A DNA stretch of 64,000 nt from RPQJ01 sp963696545 (GTDB taxonomy: Bacteria; Pseudomonadota; Gammaproteobacteria; Steroidobacterales; Steroidobacteraceae): the NCBI GenBank assembly GCA_963696545.1, contig CAVOKQ010000016.1, positions 1 through 64,000 on the forward strand. Reading direction: 5' to 3'. Positions 1 through 7,377 of the stretch are shown piece after piece. The position numbers and the translations under genes are program-made. Every line of letters starts with the position of its first letter. The stretch's first letter is position 1. The notes under the pieces were generated by a model, which was given only the letters and a program-made list of their open reading frames with translations, did not search any database and was not told the DNA's origin.

Positions 1-40
1 CACGCCCGCTCACCGTCTGCGCCGGATCGATCATCGACGC

Positions 41-673
41 CTAGAATTCTGTGATTCGATCGGGCTTCAGGGTCCACCCGGCTTCGCCGGCCGCGAGCCG
101 GTATTGCACCTGTCGCGTCTTGCCGGTCAGGACGCCGCCCTCGCCATGAATCGGGAAGCGTCGACCGAGGACGCCTTCGAGTACCGCGAACTCATCCTGA
201 CCCAGGTATCCGTCGGCAGCGCCCGGTGTGTCGGACAGCGGTGCCATGTAAGCAATGCTCAACGACTTGCGATTGTTCGCGACGTAGGCGACGACTGATC
301 CCTTCTCGTCTGCACCGTTCGATTTGACGTATACGTATACCTCGGGCGACCCGTCCGCATTGAGGTCGGCCACCTCGGCCCCGGTGACGATGCCATCCAC
401 CTCCTGCGACCAGGCCGAGTTGTCGATCTCGAGGCCGGCCGTGCTGACCGTGACGGTGTTGGAGGCCGTCGCATTCGGGGATATGACGTTGAAGATCACG
501 CCCTGCAGCTGGAGGACCTGTGCATAAGAGATTTCGGTTGACTCGACCTCGCTGGTCGCTTGCGCCGTCGTCGCGGGTTCGCGTGCCGCGGGACTCGCAG
601 GGGGTTCCTGCTGCTTGCTGCAGGCGACGATCAGGGGTAGGAGCGCAATGGCAGCGATCAGGTGACGGAACAC
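41..673 (-). CDS. putative periplasmic lipoprotein, possibly PliI-like
   Basis: This 210-residue protein opens with a short basic and hydrophobic signal ending in a lipobox-like LIVAC, so it is probably a lipoprotein with Cys18 as the acylated residue. A Pro/Ala/Thr/Glu-rich linker (about 20-45) leads to a globular domain. That domain contains an acidic DLNADGSPEVYVYV stretch resembling a calcium-type loop followed by a beta strand. The layout recalls the PliI family of periplasmic inhibitors of I-type lysozyme, but I recognise it only loosely. It is followed upstream on the same strand by another exported protein (755-1318), with about 80 bases between them. A generic secreted protein of unknown role is the alternative. 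Confidence 0.6.
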   Translation of the reverse strand: MFRHLIAAIALLPLIVACSKQQEPPASPAAREPATTAQATSEVESTEISYAQVLQLQGVIFNVISPNATASNTVTVSTAGLEIDNSAWSQEVDGIVTGAEVADLNADGSPEVYVYVKSNGADEKGSVVAYVANNRKSLSIAYMAPLSDTPGAADGYLGQDEFAVLEGVLGRRFPIHGEGGVLTGKTRQVQYRLAAGEAGWTLKPDRITEF

Positions 674-754
674 GGGCCTGCCCTCATTGCTGGTGACGCG
701 ACGATTGAGTCGACAGGGCCGGCCCGGCTACCCAAGCCGGCCCCCGGTAGAAGG

Positions 755-1318
755 TCAGCAGCCAGAGCCTTCGTCGATCGACGTGACGCGCTTTTCGGTG
801 TCGAGATTCACGATCACGCACTTGCCGTGGCCCTTGTAGACGCTGGTGACGTAGCCACCGGCGGCCTCTTCGCGGACGCTCTTGTAGCCGCGACGAGCCA
901 TTTCCTCTTCCACTTCGGCGCCGACCCAGCGGCCGTTGACCATGTCCTGCAGGCCTCCAACCCCTCCCGACGACTGCGTGGACGCATGGCCCCCGAACCG
1001 CACCGTGATCGTCTTGTTCGGCCACTTGTAGACCTGGTCCTGACCCTGCATCGTGCGCACGACCTTGTTGCCCTTCTGGTCCCGGTAGTGGTTCGCCTGG
1101 TTCGCCGGGCTCAGGCTGATGGTGTCGCCGTTTTTCAGGTCGATGTCGACGTAGCCCTGGCGCTGGCCGAACGTGCACGGGCCGGACTTGCCGCCCTGCT
1201 TATCGCCGTCCTTGCGAACTTCACAGTTGGCGTCGGCGGAGTCGGCCCGCGCGGTCTGCGGCACGACCACCGCGCCGAGAGCAGCAGGGAGGCCGCGAAA
1301 TGCATGCAGTGTCTTCAT
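755..1318 (-). CDS. secreted protein of unknown function
   Basis: I do not recognise this 187-residue protein. The start at 1318 is preferred over an upstream in-frame start because GGAG lies about 6 bases before the ATG and the protein then begins with a plausible signal peptide (MKTLHAFRGLPAALGAVVVP, cleavage after TARA). The mature part is small and polar, with Cys residues near its N-terminus and at its very C-terminus that could form disulfides. It also has repeated short Gly/Lys/Asp-rich segments. It lies between a putative lipoprotein and an AraC-type regulator, all on the minus strand. The regulator might control the pair, but nothing in the sequence proves this. Confidence 0.6.
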   Translation of the reverse strand: MKTLHAFRGLPAALGAVVVPQTARADSADANCEVRKDGDKQGGKSGPCTFGQRQGYVDIDLKNGDTISLSPANQANHYRDQKGNKVVRTMQGQDQVYKWPNKTITVRFGGHASTQSSGGVGGLQDMVNGRWVGAEVEEEMARRGYKSVREEAAGGYVTSVYKGHGKCVIVNLDTEKRVTSIDEGSGC

Positions 1319-1517
1319 GTCATCTCCATGTCGGTTGAGGCTTTGTGGAAATAACCGCGACGCATCGTGACGACGCGACGCCGGGGGTGGGGTCATGGCT
1401 CCGGGGCGCCACGAGCGTCGGGTTATCCGTTAAAACGCAATAAAGGGGTGTTCGATTTGACCCCATCGACTGGATTCGCGGTATCCAGAATGCGTCCCTG
1501 AACACCTCAGGAGCAGG

Positions 1518-2564
1518 TCAGGTCTGGAGATTTTCCCGTTCGGCGCGGTGCGACCTGGCTGCGGCCAGCGTCGCGGACGGCAGCTCACCATGCGCCCGGC
1601 GGTAGGCTGCGGAAAACCGGCCGAGGTGAGTAAAACCGCAATCCAGCGCGACCGTGGAAATGGCGACTCCGGAGGGAGCATGCAGCAGGTGCGCACGAGC
1701 GGCGGCCAGGCGCCGCGCATTGACCCACTCGAGTGGAGACTGCCCGTAGCGCGCCATCATCAACTTCTGCAGCGCTCGCCAGCCGACTCCGGACACTGCG
1801 CACAACCGGTCGAGCGTGATGTCTTCGCCAAGATGCGCGTCCAGCCATCGCTCCAGACGCTCGACTCGCTGCAGACTTTCAGCCGAGGCAACCCGGGCGC
1901 CCGCCTGCTCGATCACGAGCCTAGCGACCCACGATGCGACTTCTGCCTCGAAAACGTCGACGTTGCCGTAGGCGCCCCAGGGGTGAGCGTCCTTTCCCAC
2001 CGCGAACATCCGGTGGTAAATGGCGCGGAGTGTCGCCAGGCGCACAGCGTCCATCGGAATTTCGACCGACTTCAGCAGCAGGGGCCTTGAACGACCGCGC
2101 ATTCGGCCGGAGATCTCACGGCACAGCAGATCGCGATCGACTCGCAGCCCCAGAAAGGCGCCTGCTGGCGCTTGCGCCGAGTACTCATGGTCAGGCGCAA
2201 TGAGGATTGCCCTGGACGGATCCGGCTGCCATGCCTTGCGCCCGACGTTGAACGCGTAGCTCGTCCGCAAAGGCAGGAACAGCATCGGCGCACTGTCGGT
2301 CGCCCTCATCGCCTGCCGTACCGCAACATCTATGTGCACTGCCGTGAGACTTCGCGTTGCGGCGCCGGCCAATTCGTACGCGAACGGGTCCCTGCCGAAT
2401 GGAATCCTGATGTGGTGGCCCAACTGGCCCAGGAAGGCTCGAGTCTCGTCGATATCCTGCGAACGAAAGTGGGCAGTGGCCACATCGGCCATGCCGAGTC
2501 CATCGGAATCGGACACGGCGGAACCATCGCCTGATCCTTGCGAGTTGCTTGCGGCGCCAACCAT
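1518..2564 (-). CDS. AraC family transcriptional regulator
   Basis: This 348-residue protein has a C-terminal AraC/XylS DNA-binding domain of two helix-turn-helix motifs (about residues 230-335). The first motif surrounds LDRLCAVSGVGWRALQKLMM and the second surrounds ISTVALDCGFTHLGRFSAAY, the latter close to the family signature. The first 200 residues look like the AraC_binding_2 type of effector/dimerisation domain, also found in regulators of aromatic-compound and ornithine-type catabolism. No catabolic operon lies next to it, so its target is unknown. A palindrome at 2652-2673, about 90 bases upstream of the start codon, is a candidate autoregulatory site. Confidence 0.85.
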   Translation of the reverse strand: MVGAASNSQGSGDGSAVSDSDGLGMADVATAHFRSQDIDETRAFLGQLGHHIRIPFGRDPFAYELAGAATRSLTAVHIDVAVRQAMRATDSAPMLFLPLRTSYAFNVGRKAWQPDPSRAILIAPDHEYSAQAPAGAFLGLRVDRDLLCREISGRMRGRSRPLLLKSVEIPMDAVRLATLRAIYHRMFAVGKDAHPWGAYGNVDVFEAEVASWVARLVIEQAGARVASAESLQRVERLERWLDAHLGEDITLDRLCAVSGVGWRALQKLMMARYGQSPLEWVNARRLAAARAHLLHAPSGVAISTVALDCGFTHLGRFSAAYRRAHGELPSATLAAARSHRAERENLQT

Positions 2565-2980
2565 GTCCCACCCCTAACGCGCGACACACACGAACAACGG
2601 TCGAAGATCCGACCCCCATCCGCCAGCGGGTCTGCGCCCCACCTAGCCTTCCTTAGCTGAACTTCCAGCTAAGCAGACCGACCTCGGCCAATATGAGGAT
2701 ATTCCTGTTGTGACCGTCGAACTGCAACGTCCGGTTCTGGCCGATCTTACGCCTACACGAATGTCCGCATACCGAGCCGCGAGGGGTCAATCTGGCCCAT
2801 TGAAACGCCCCCCTTCGCCCTCGATCCAATGACTAATAAAGGACGTTATCAATCACGTCGGCCCTCAACATCGCGACATTTTCCGCCGGCGACGTCGACT
2901 GTCGGCGAATGCTCTGGCCGCGTCCTGCGGATGTCGTGGATGCGGGCTGCGCTGCCGTTTGCGCCCCCGCGGTGTCTCGA
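2565..2980. other. gene-free interval between the AraC gene and ctaA
   Basis: No convincing gene lies here. The stretch holds the upstream region of the AraC-type gene, including the palindrome at 2652-2673, and the region downstream of ctaA. I see no hairpin with a T-run that would be a clear terminator for ctaA. Confidence 0.6.
2652..2673. promoter_or_regulatory. perfect 8-bp palindrome, candidate operator
   Basis: CTTAGCTG and CAGCTAAG form a perfect inverted repeat around a 6-base spacer. It is AT-richer than its surroundings and lies upstream of the AraC-type regulator (start at 2564). A regulator-binding site is the likeliest role. No T-run follows, so a terminator is less likely. Confidence 0.4.
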
Positions 2981-3982
2981 TCAGCTCTTTCGGAGCGGTG
3001 GCCAGAGATACCTTACGAGCGAAACCACGGACAGCAGTAGCAGCGCCGCCACGGCGTTGTGCGCGGTGGCAAGCCACAACGGGAACGTCTTCAGCACCAT
3101 CACGGGACCGACGATCAACTGCGTCAGCACGACAGCACCGACGGCGGCACCGGCGATGCGCGCCGCACGTGACTGGCCCGTGCGAACGGCGAGCCAGGCG
3201 ACATACGTCAGCACAAGCGCGGTGACGACCGCGCCGATGCGATGCGTGAAGTGGATCGCGACGCGCGCCGGGTGATCGAGCACGCCGCCCTCGTAGTCGA
3301 TGCCTAGCCCGCGCCACAGCACGAACGCATCCTTGAAGTCCATGTTCGGCCAATACGACGCCTGGCACGTGGGAAAGTCCGGGCATGCGATCGCCGCGTA
3401 GTTCGTGCTCACCCAGCCACCGAGCAGGATCTGGCACGACAGCACGACGATCGCGACGATCGACCACTTGCGCAGGCGCCGCTCCGCCGGTGGTCGCATC
3501 GCGGGCTGGGCGTCGAAGCTCATCCACCAGAGCAACGACATCGTGGTCAGGCCGCCGACCAGGTGCGCCGTGACGATCGCGGGCTTCAGCAGCAGCGTTA
3601 CCGTCCACATTCCGAGCAGGCCCTGGAACACCACCAGCATCACGAGCGCCGCAGGCAGTCGCACGGGCTGGGCGGGATCGCGGCGGTTGCCGAATGCGAG
3701 GATTGCGAGCACGAGGATGACGAGCCCGAGCGTCGAGGCGAAATAGCGGTGCACCATCTCCTTCAGCGCCTTGTCCGCTTCGAGCGGGCGATCCGGGTAC
3801 GCGGCGTTGGCGTGAGCCGCGTTCTCGACCGCTTCGCCGACGGTCAGGTGTCCATAGCAGCCGGGCCAGTCCGGGCAGCCGAGTCCCGCATGGCTCAGCC
3901 GGACCCACGCGCCGAGCACGATCACGCACAGCGCAAGCAGTGCACCGAGCAGGCAGAGGCGGCGGAAGCCGGTGAGTCGCAT
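2981..3982 (-). CDS. ctaA: heme A synthase (COX15/CtaA family)
   Basis: This is a 333-residue polytopic membrane protein that oxidises heme O to heme A for cytochrome aa3 oxidase. About eight transmembrane segments are visible. The extracytoplasmic loop after the first one carries the Cys pair in GLGCPDWPGCYG (Cys36 and Cys42), and the second half repeats it in ACPDFPTCQASYWPN, typical of the type with paired cysteines. His residues in VHRYFAS, VTAHLVGG, IHFTHRIGA and LATAHNAVA are the expected heme ligands. It starts 4 bases after the stop of the thioredoxin-fold gene. The usual downstream partner ctaB (heme O synthase) is not in the window. Confidence 0.93.
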   Translation of the reverse strand: MRLTGFRRLCLLGALLALCVIVLGAWVRLSHAGLGCPDWPGCYGHLTVGEAVENAAHANAAYPDRPLEADKALKEMVHRYFASTLGLVILVLAILAFGNRRDPAQPVRLPAALVMLVVFQGLLGMWTVTLLLKPAIVTAHLVGGLTTMSLLWWMSFDAQPAMRPPAERRLRKWSIVAIVVLSCQILLGGWVSTNYAAIACPDFPTCQASYWPNMDFKDAFVLWRGLGIDYEGGVLDHPARVAIHFTHRIGAVVTALVLTYVAWLAVRTGQSRAARIAGAAVGAVVLTQLIVGPVMVLKTFPLWLATAHNAVAALLLLSVVSLVRYLWPPLRKS

Positions 3983-3986
3983 GGCG

Positions 3987-4604
3987 TCAGCCGATGTGCG
4001 AGAGGCGCAGCAGCTTCTTCACGTCCGTCAGCAACGCCTTGTCCGGTGCGGCGGCGGAGTAGCTCATCAGCAGGTTGCCGAGCGGATCCACCAGGTAGAT
4101 GCGGCCTGCACTGCCGACCGGACCATCGGCATAGGCCGGGATCGGTGCGAGCAGGCTTGCAGCGTCGGGCCCGTCGAGCTGCACGACGACGAGGTCCGGG
4201 TGCTCCTGTGCGAGGAACGCCCGGTCGCAGCAGTTTCCGGTCACCAGGAAGACGCGCTGGATCCGATCCATGTCCTTGTTCAGCGCGACTCGCGACTGGC
4301 GCGTCAGGTACAGCGCTTTCCGGCAGCGTTCGTCGCAGGCGCCGTCGCCCACGTAAAGTATCGTCCACTTGCCGCGCAGGAACTGGTCTCCGCTGGGCGT
4401 GCCGTCAGCCTTCGGCAGCGAGACCGCCGGCAGCGGCCGCGCAGGCTCGATGAGGTCGCCCTTGTTCGCGCTGCCGGCCGGGCGCCAGCCCGAGGGCCCG
4501 TAGTACAGCCAGAACGCGACGGCGAGCGGCACGAAGAAGAGTGCGGCGAGCACGAGCAGCTGGCGGCGGCCGCGGCGCTGGGCGATGGCATCCGGCGAGT
4601 TCAT
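3987..4604 (-). CDS. membrane-anchored thioredoxin-fold protein, oxidase assembly
   Basis: This 205-residue protein has one N-terminal membrane anchor (about residues 17-36) and an extracytoplasmic domain resembling the SCO/thioredoxin fold. The CDERC segment occupies the place of the SCO CxxxC motif. I see no clear counterpart of the conserved copper-binding His of SCO1, so a redox or scaffold role is as likely as copper delivery. The ATG at 4604 is chosen because it overlaps the SURF1 stop codon by 4 bases, implying translational coupling. Proteins of this kind commonly sit between SURF1 and ctaA genes in beta- and gammaproteobacteria. Confidence 0.75.
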   Translation of the reverse strand: MNSPDAIAQRRGRRQLLVLAALFFVPLAVAFWLYYGPSGWRPAGSANKGDLIEPARPLPAVSLPKADGTPSGDQFLRGKWTILYVGDGACDERCRKALYLTRQSRVALNKDMDRIQRVFLVTGNCCDRAFLAQEHPDLVVVQLDGPDAASLLAPIPAYADGPVGSAGRIYLVDPLGNLLMSYSAAAPDKALLTDVKKLLRLSHIG

Positions 4605-5353
4605 CGAGGTTGGACCTGTGCGTTGGCATCGTGCTTCAGGCTGAGCGCGACGAAGATCACGATGAGTGTGAGCGCCAGCGCGAACCACTGGATCGCGTAG
4701 CCGAGATGACGCTCCGGGGGAAAGCCGACCGATGGCCGCCAGGTGCGCTCATACCCGTCCGGGTTCGAGGCGTCGAGCAGCACGACCCGCGACTCCACCT
4801 TCTCGCCGAGCACGGCCTCGACATCGGCCTGCGTCGGGAAGTTGAGGACGCGTGGCCAGCCGGTTGCGCCCGGAGCCTGAGCCTCGCCGACGCGGATGCC
4901 GGGCACCGGCAGCCCGTCGAGCCGCCCGGCGATGGTGCGTGGCTTCGGGTCCACGAACACGACGGGCAGCTGATCGCGGCTCACGCCGAGCGGCACCCAG
5001 CCGCGATCCACCAGCAGCACCTTGTCGCCCGCACCCCGCCTGAAAGGGGTCAGCACGCGATAGCCTGGCTGGCCGGTGCTCGACGGCATGTTGTCGAGCA
5101 GCACGTGCCGCTCCGGTTCGTAGTGTCCCTCCGCCGAGACGTGCTGGTAGCGCGGCAGTTCGTCGACGCCGACGCCCGTCAGCACGACGCTGGTCTCGGT
5201 GCCGCGCGCGAATGACTCCATCATCGCCTGTTTCTCGCGGGCACGCCCGACCTGCCACCAGCCGAGCGACACGAACACGGCGAGCAGCGCGACCGTGAGC
5301 ACGACGGCCCAGGCCCGGGGAGTGAACGAGCGATTGCCGATCCTCAGGCTCAT
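4601..5353 (-). CDS. SURF1 family cytochrome oxidase assembly protein
   Basis: This 250-residue protein has the family's two terminal membrane segments (about 14-33 and 218-238) around a periplasmic domain. The N-terminal LGWWQVGRAREKQAM and the later LVDRGWVPLG and GYAIQWFALA segments are typical SURF1 signatures. SURF1 helps insert heme a into subunit I of aa3 oxidases. It heads a minus-strand unit with the thioredoxin-fold gene and ctaA. It is separated from the main oxidase operon by the small divergent gene at 5390-5596. Confidence 0.92.
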   Translation of the reverse strand: MSLRIGNRSFTPRAWAVVLTVALLAVFVSLGWWQVGRAREKQAMMESFARGTETSVVLTGVGVDELPRYQHVSAEGHYEPERHVLLDNMPSSTGQPGYRVLTPFRRGAGDKVLLVDRGWVPLGVSRDQLPVVFVDPKPRTIAGRLDGLPVPGIRVGEAQAPGATGWPRVLNFPTQADVEAVLGEKVESRVVLLDASNPDGYERTWRPSVGFPPERHLGYAIQWFALALTLIVIFVALSLKHDANAQVQPR

Positions 5354-5360
5354 CTATAAT
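5334..5360 (+). promoter_or_regulatory. candidate sigma-70 promoter for the DUF2909 gene
   Basis: A perfect TATAAT (5355-5360) lies 30 bases before the start at 5390. TTGCCG at 5334-5339 gives a rather short 15-base spacer. The site overlaps the SURF1 start codon on the other strand. Confidence 0.5.
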
Positions 5361-5389
5361 CGCGGCCCCTCGCCGACGCGCGTCCACTC

Positions 5390-5596
5390 ATGATCAAGAT
5401 CCTCATCGTCGTCGTCCTCGTGGCCATCGTCGCGAGCCTGGGCTCAGGCCTCTTCCACCTGGTCAAGGACGAGGGCCAGTCGAAGCGCATGGTCAACGCG
5501 CTGACCGTGCGCATCGCGCTCTCCGTGCTGCTGTTCGTGCTGCTGTTCGTCGCCTGGAAGGGCGGCATGATCGTGCCGCACGGCCTGAACCGCTAG
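5390..5596 (+). CDS. twin transmembrane small protein (DUF2909)
   Basis: This is a 68-residue protein with two hydrophobic segments (about 2-24 and 40-62) joined by a short basic loop, HLVKDEGQSKRMVNALTVRI. This is the layout of DUF2909 twin-transmembrane proteins, regularly encoded next to cytochrome oxidase genes and distantly resembling HIG1-type oxidase factors. It is the only plus-strand gene in the oxidase region and lies between SURF1 and subunit III. Its biochemical role is not established; help with oxidase assembly or stability is inferred from context. Confidence 0.8.
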   Translation: MIKILIVVVLVAIVASLGSGLFHLVKDEGQSKRMVNALTVRIALSVLLFVLLFVAWKGGMIVPHGLNR

Positions 5597-5669
5597 GAGG
5601 CGAATTCTAGCCCGCCCGGGCCCCGGCCGCTCGTCGCGAGCCGCGTTCGCACCCCGCGCCGAAACGAAA

Positions 5670-5694
5670 ACGGCCGCCCCGGGGGGGCGGCCGT
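5670..5694 (-). terminator. intrinsic terminator of the cytochrome oxidase operon
   Basis: ACGGCCGCCCC and GGGGCGGCCGT form a perfect 11-bp GC-rich stem around a 3-base loop. On the minus strand it is followed by TTTTCGTTTC, so it ends the operon finishing at 5747. Read on the plus strand it could also end the DUF2909 transcript, though without a good T-run. Confidence 0.85.
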
Positions 5695-5746
5695 CCTCGT
5701 GATTGCTGTCCGCTGTTCGTCAGTTACTGCTTGCCGGTCTCCGGCC

Positions 5747-6625
5747 TCACAGCCAGTAGACGAAGATGAACAGGCCGAGCCATACCACGTCGACGAAGTG
5801 CCAGTACCAGGCCACGCCCTCGAACGCGAAATGGTGCGTCGGCGTGAAATGGCCCTTCATCACGCGCAGCCAGATCACCAGCAGCATGATGGCGCCGATC
5901 GTGACGTGCAGGCCGTGGAAGCCCGTCAGCATGAAGAACGTCGAGCCGTAGACGCCGGAGCCGAGCGTCAGGTTCAGCTCGTGATAGGCGTGGGCGTACT
6001 CGGTCGCCTGCAGGTAGACGAACCCGAAGCCGAGCAGGAAAGTGAGCGCGAGGAAGACCTTAAGCATCCCGCGGTGACCGGCCTTCAGCGCGTGGTGCGC
6101 GATCGTGATGGTCACGCCCGACGTGAGCAGGATCGCCGTGTTCAGCGCCGGCAGCCCGAACGCCGGGATCGTCTCGAAGGTCCCGCCGACGGCCGCCGGC
6201 CCGTTCGACGGCCAGCCAGCCTCGAAGTCCTTCCACAGGAACAGGTTCGTGAGGAACTTGGTGCCCTCGCCGCCGAGCCAGGGCACCGACAGCTGCCGGG
6301 TGTAGAACAGCGCGCCGAAGAACGCGCCGAAGAACATGACCTCGGAGAAGATGAACCACATCATGCCCATGCGGAACGAGCGGTCCACGCCGGCGTTGTA
6401 CAGCCCGCCCTGGCTCTCGTGGATCACGGTGCCGAACCAGCCGTAAAAGAGGTAGGCGACGGCCGCGAGCCCGAGGTAGAACACCCACGGACCGAACATG
6501 CCGTTCAGCCACAGCGAAACGCCGAGCATCGTGATGAAGAGGGAGACGGACCCGACGATCGGCCACTTGCTGCCGTGCGGGATGTAGTACTTGTCGCCGC
6601 CTTGCGCGGCATGTGCCTGGGCCAT
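5747..6625 (-). CDS. ctaE: cytochrome c oxidase subunit III
   Basis: This 292-residue, seven-helix membrane subunit of the aa3 oxidase surrounds the catalytic subunit. Recognisable segments are WPIVGSVSLFITMLG at the start, SEVMFFGAFFGALFYTR with the helix-3 acidic residue, HHALKAGHRG, LTGFHGLHVTIG and WYWHFVDVVWLGLFIFVYW at the end. The ATG at 6625 gives the normal N-terminus and follows an AGGA element. An upstream in-frame start would only add a non-conserved basic tail. It is the last gene of the oxidase operon, just before the terminator at 5670-5694. Confidence 0.95.
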   Translation of the reverse strand: MAQAHAAQGGDKYYIPHGSKWPIVGSVSLFITMLGVSLWLNGMFGPWVFYLGLAAVAYLFYGWFGTVIHESQGGLYNAGVDRSFRMGMMWFIFSEVMFFGAFFGALFYTRQLSVPWLGGEGTKFLTNLFLWKDFEAGWPSNGPAAVGGTFETIPAFGLPALNTAILLTSGVTITIAHHALKAGHRGMLKVFLALTFLLGFGFVYLQATEYAHAYHELNLTLGSGVYGSTFFMLTGFHGLHVTIGAIMLLVIWLRVMKGHFTPTHHFAFEGVAWYWHFVDVVWLGLFIFVYWL

Positions 6626-6696
6626 GTTCTCGGTCTTCCTGTTCGTTCTGCTGACAACGCCGGCCGCCTGGCGGCCGACCCCCAATTACCCGATCC

Positions 6697-7239
6697 CTAC
6701 CTGGCCGCGAGCTTGCGCTCTGGCAACACGTACATCGAATAGGCGAGCGTCATCCGGTCGACCTGCGACGGCAGGTCCGGGCTCACGATGAAGCGCACCG
6801 TGAACTCGCGCTCCTCGGACGCCCCGAACGACTGCGGCGTGAAGCAGAAGCACTCGGTCTTCTGCAGGTACTTCGCCGTGGTGATCGGCGCAACGCTAGG
6901 CACTGCCTGCGCGACCACTGGCCGCGTGGAAAGGTTGCGGATCCGGAATTTCGCCTCGTTGAGCCGGCCCGGCTGCAGCACCATGTCCTTCGTTTCCGGT
7001 ACGAGTTCGAAGTCGCTGCCGGGCGCGAGCAGCGACATGAACTCGAGCGTCACCTTGCGTCCCGCGCCCGCTTCGGAGGCCTTGACGGTCGCCGGAGTGT
7101 CGTTGACGCGGATGCCCGCCGCCTCACAGACGACGCGGTACAGCGGCACGAGCGCGAAGCCGAAGGCGAAGCTGCCGGCGACCATCACGAGCAGGCTGCG
7201 CGTGAGCGAGCGGTTGCCTTGACGGTTGCCGGTGTCCAT
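6697..7239 (-). CDS. ctaG: cytochrome oxidase copper chaperone CtaG/Cox11
   Basis: This 180-residue protein has one N-terminal membrane anchor (about 15-33) and a periplasmic immunoglobulin-like domain. ECFCFTPQ contains the CFCF copper-binding motif that delivers copper to the CuB site of subunit I. Other family hallmarks are GFALVPLYRVVCEA near the anchor and MTLAYSMYVL near the end. Its start lies 1 base after the stop codon of the 41-residue gene upstream, so the two are probably translated together. Confidence 0.94.
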   Translation of the reverse strand: MDTGNRQGNRSLTRSLLVMVAGSFAFGFALVPLYRVVCEAAGIRVNDTPATVKASEAGAGRKVTLEFMSLLAPGSDFELVPETKDMVLQPGRLNEAKFRIRNLSTRPVVAQAVPSVAPITTAKYLQKTECFCFTPQSFGASEEREFTVRFIVSPDLPSQVDRMTLAYSMYVLPERKLAAR

Positions 7240-7240
7240 C

Positions 7241-7366
7241 TCAGGGCTGCGCCTTCATCACGCCCGACGCTATGAACGCCACGTAGATCCCGAGCGCCAC
7301 CAGCGCGAGCACGATGGTGGTCCGGCGGATCCGGCGACGCTGCTCCTCGGTCGGGCCTGTGCTCAT
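7241..7366 (-). CDS. cytochrome oxidase small assembly protein (41 aa)
   Basis: This short gene encodes a hydrophilic, Arg-rich N-terminus (EEQRRRIRR) followed by a single membrane segment (about 17-36). Its position between subunit I (stop at 7378) and ctaG (start at 7239), its size and its topology match the small oxidase assembly proteins seen in many beta- and gammaproteobacterial operons. A genuine gene is supported by the 11-base and 1-base gaps to its neighbours. Its exact function is unknown. Confidence 0.75.
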   Translation of the reverse strand: MSTGPTEEQRRRIRRTTIVLALVALGIYVAFIASGVMKAQP

Positions 7367-7377
7367 GGGTCCGCCGG

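Noticed and set aside
1436..1472. GGGGT...ACCCC symmetry downstream of a secreted-protein gene region
   Set aside because: Only five paired bases and no second close copy. It is too weak to call a repeat or terminator.
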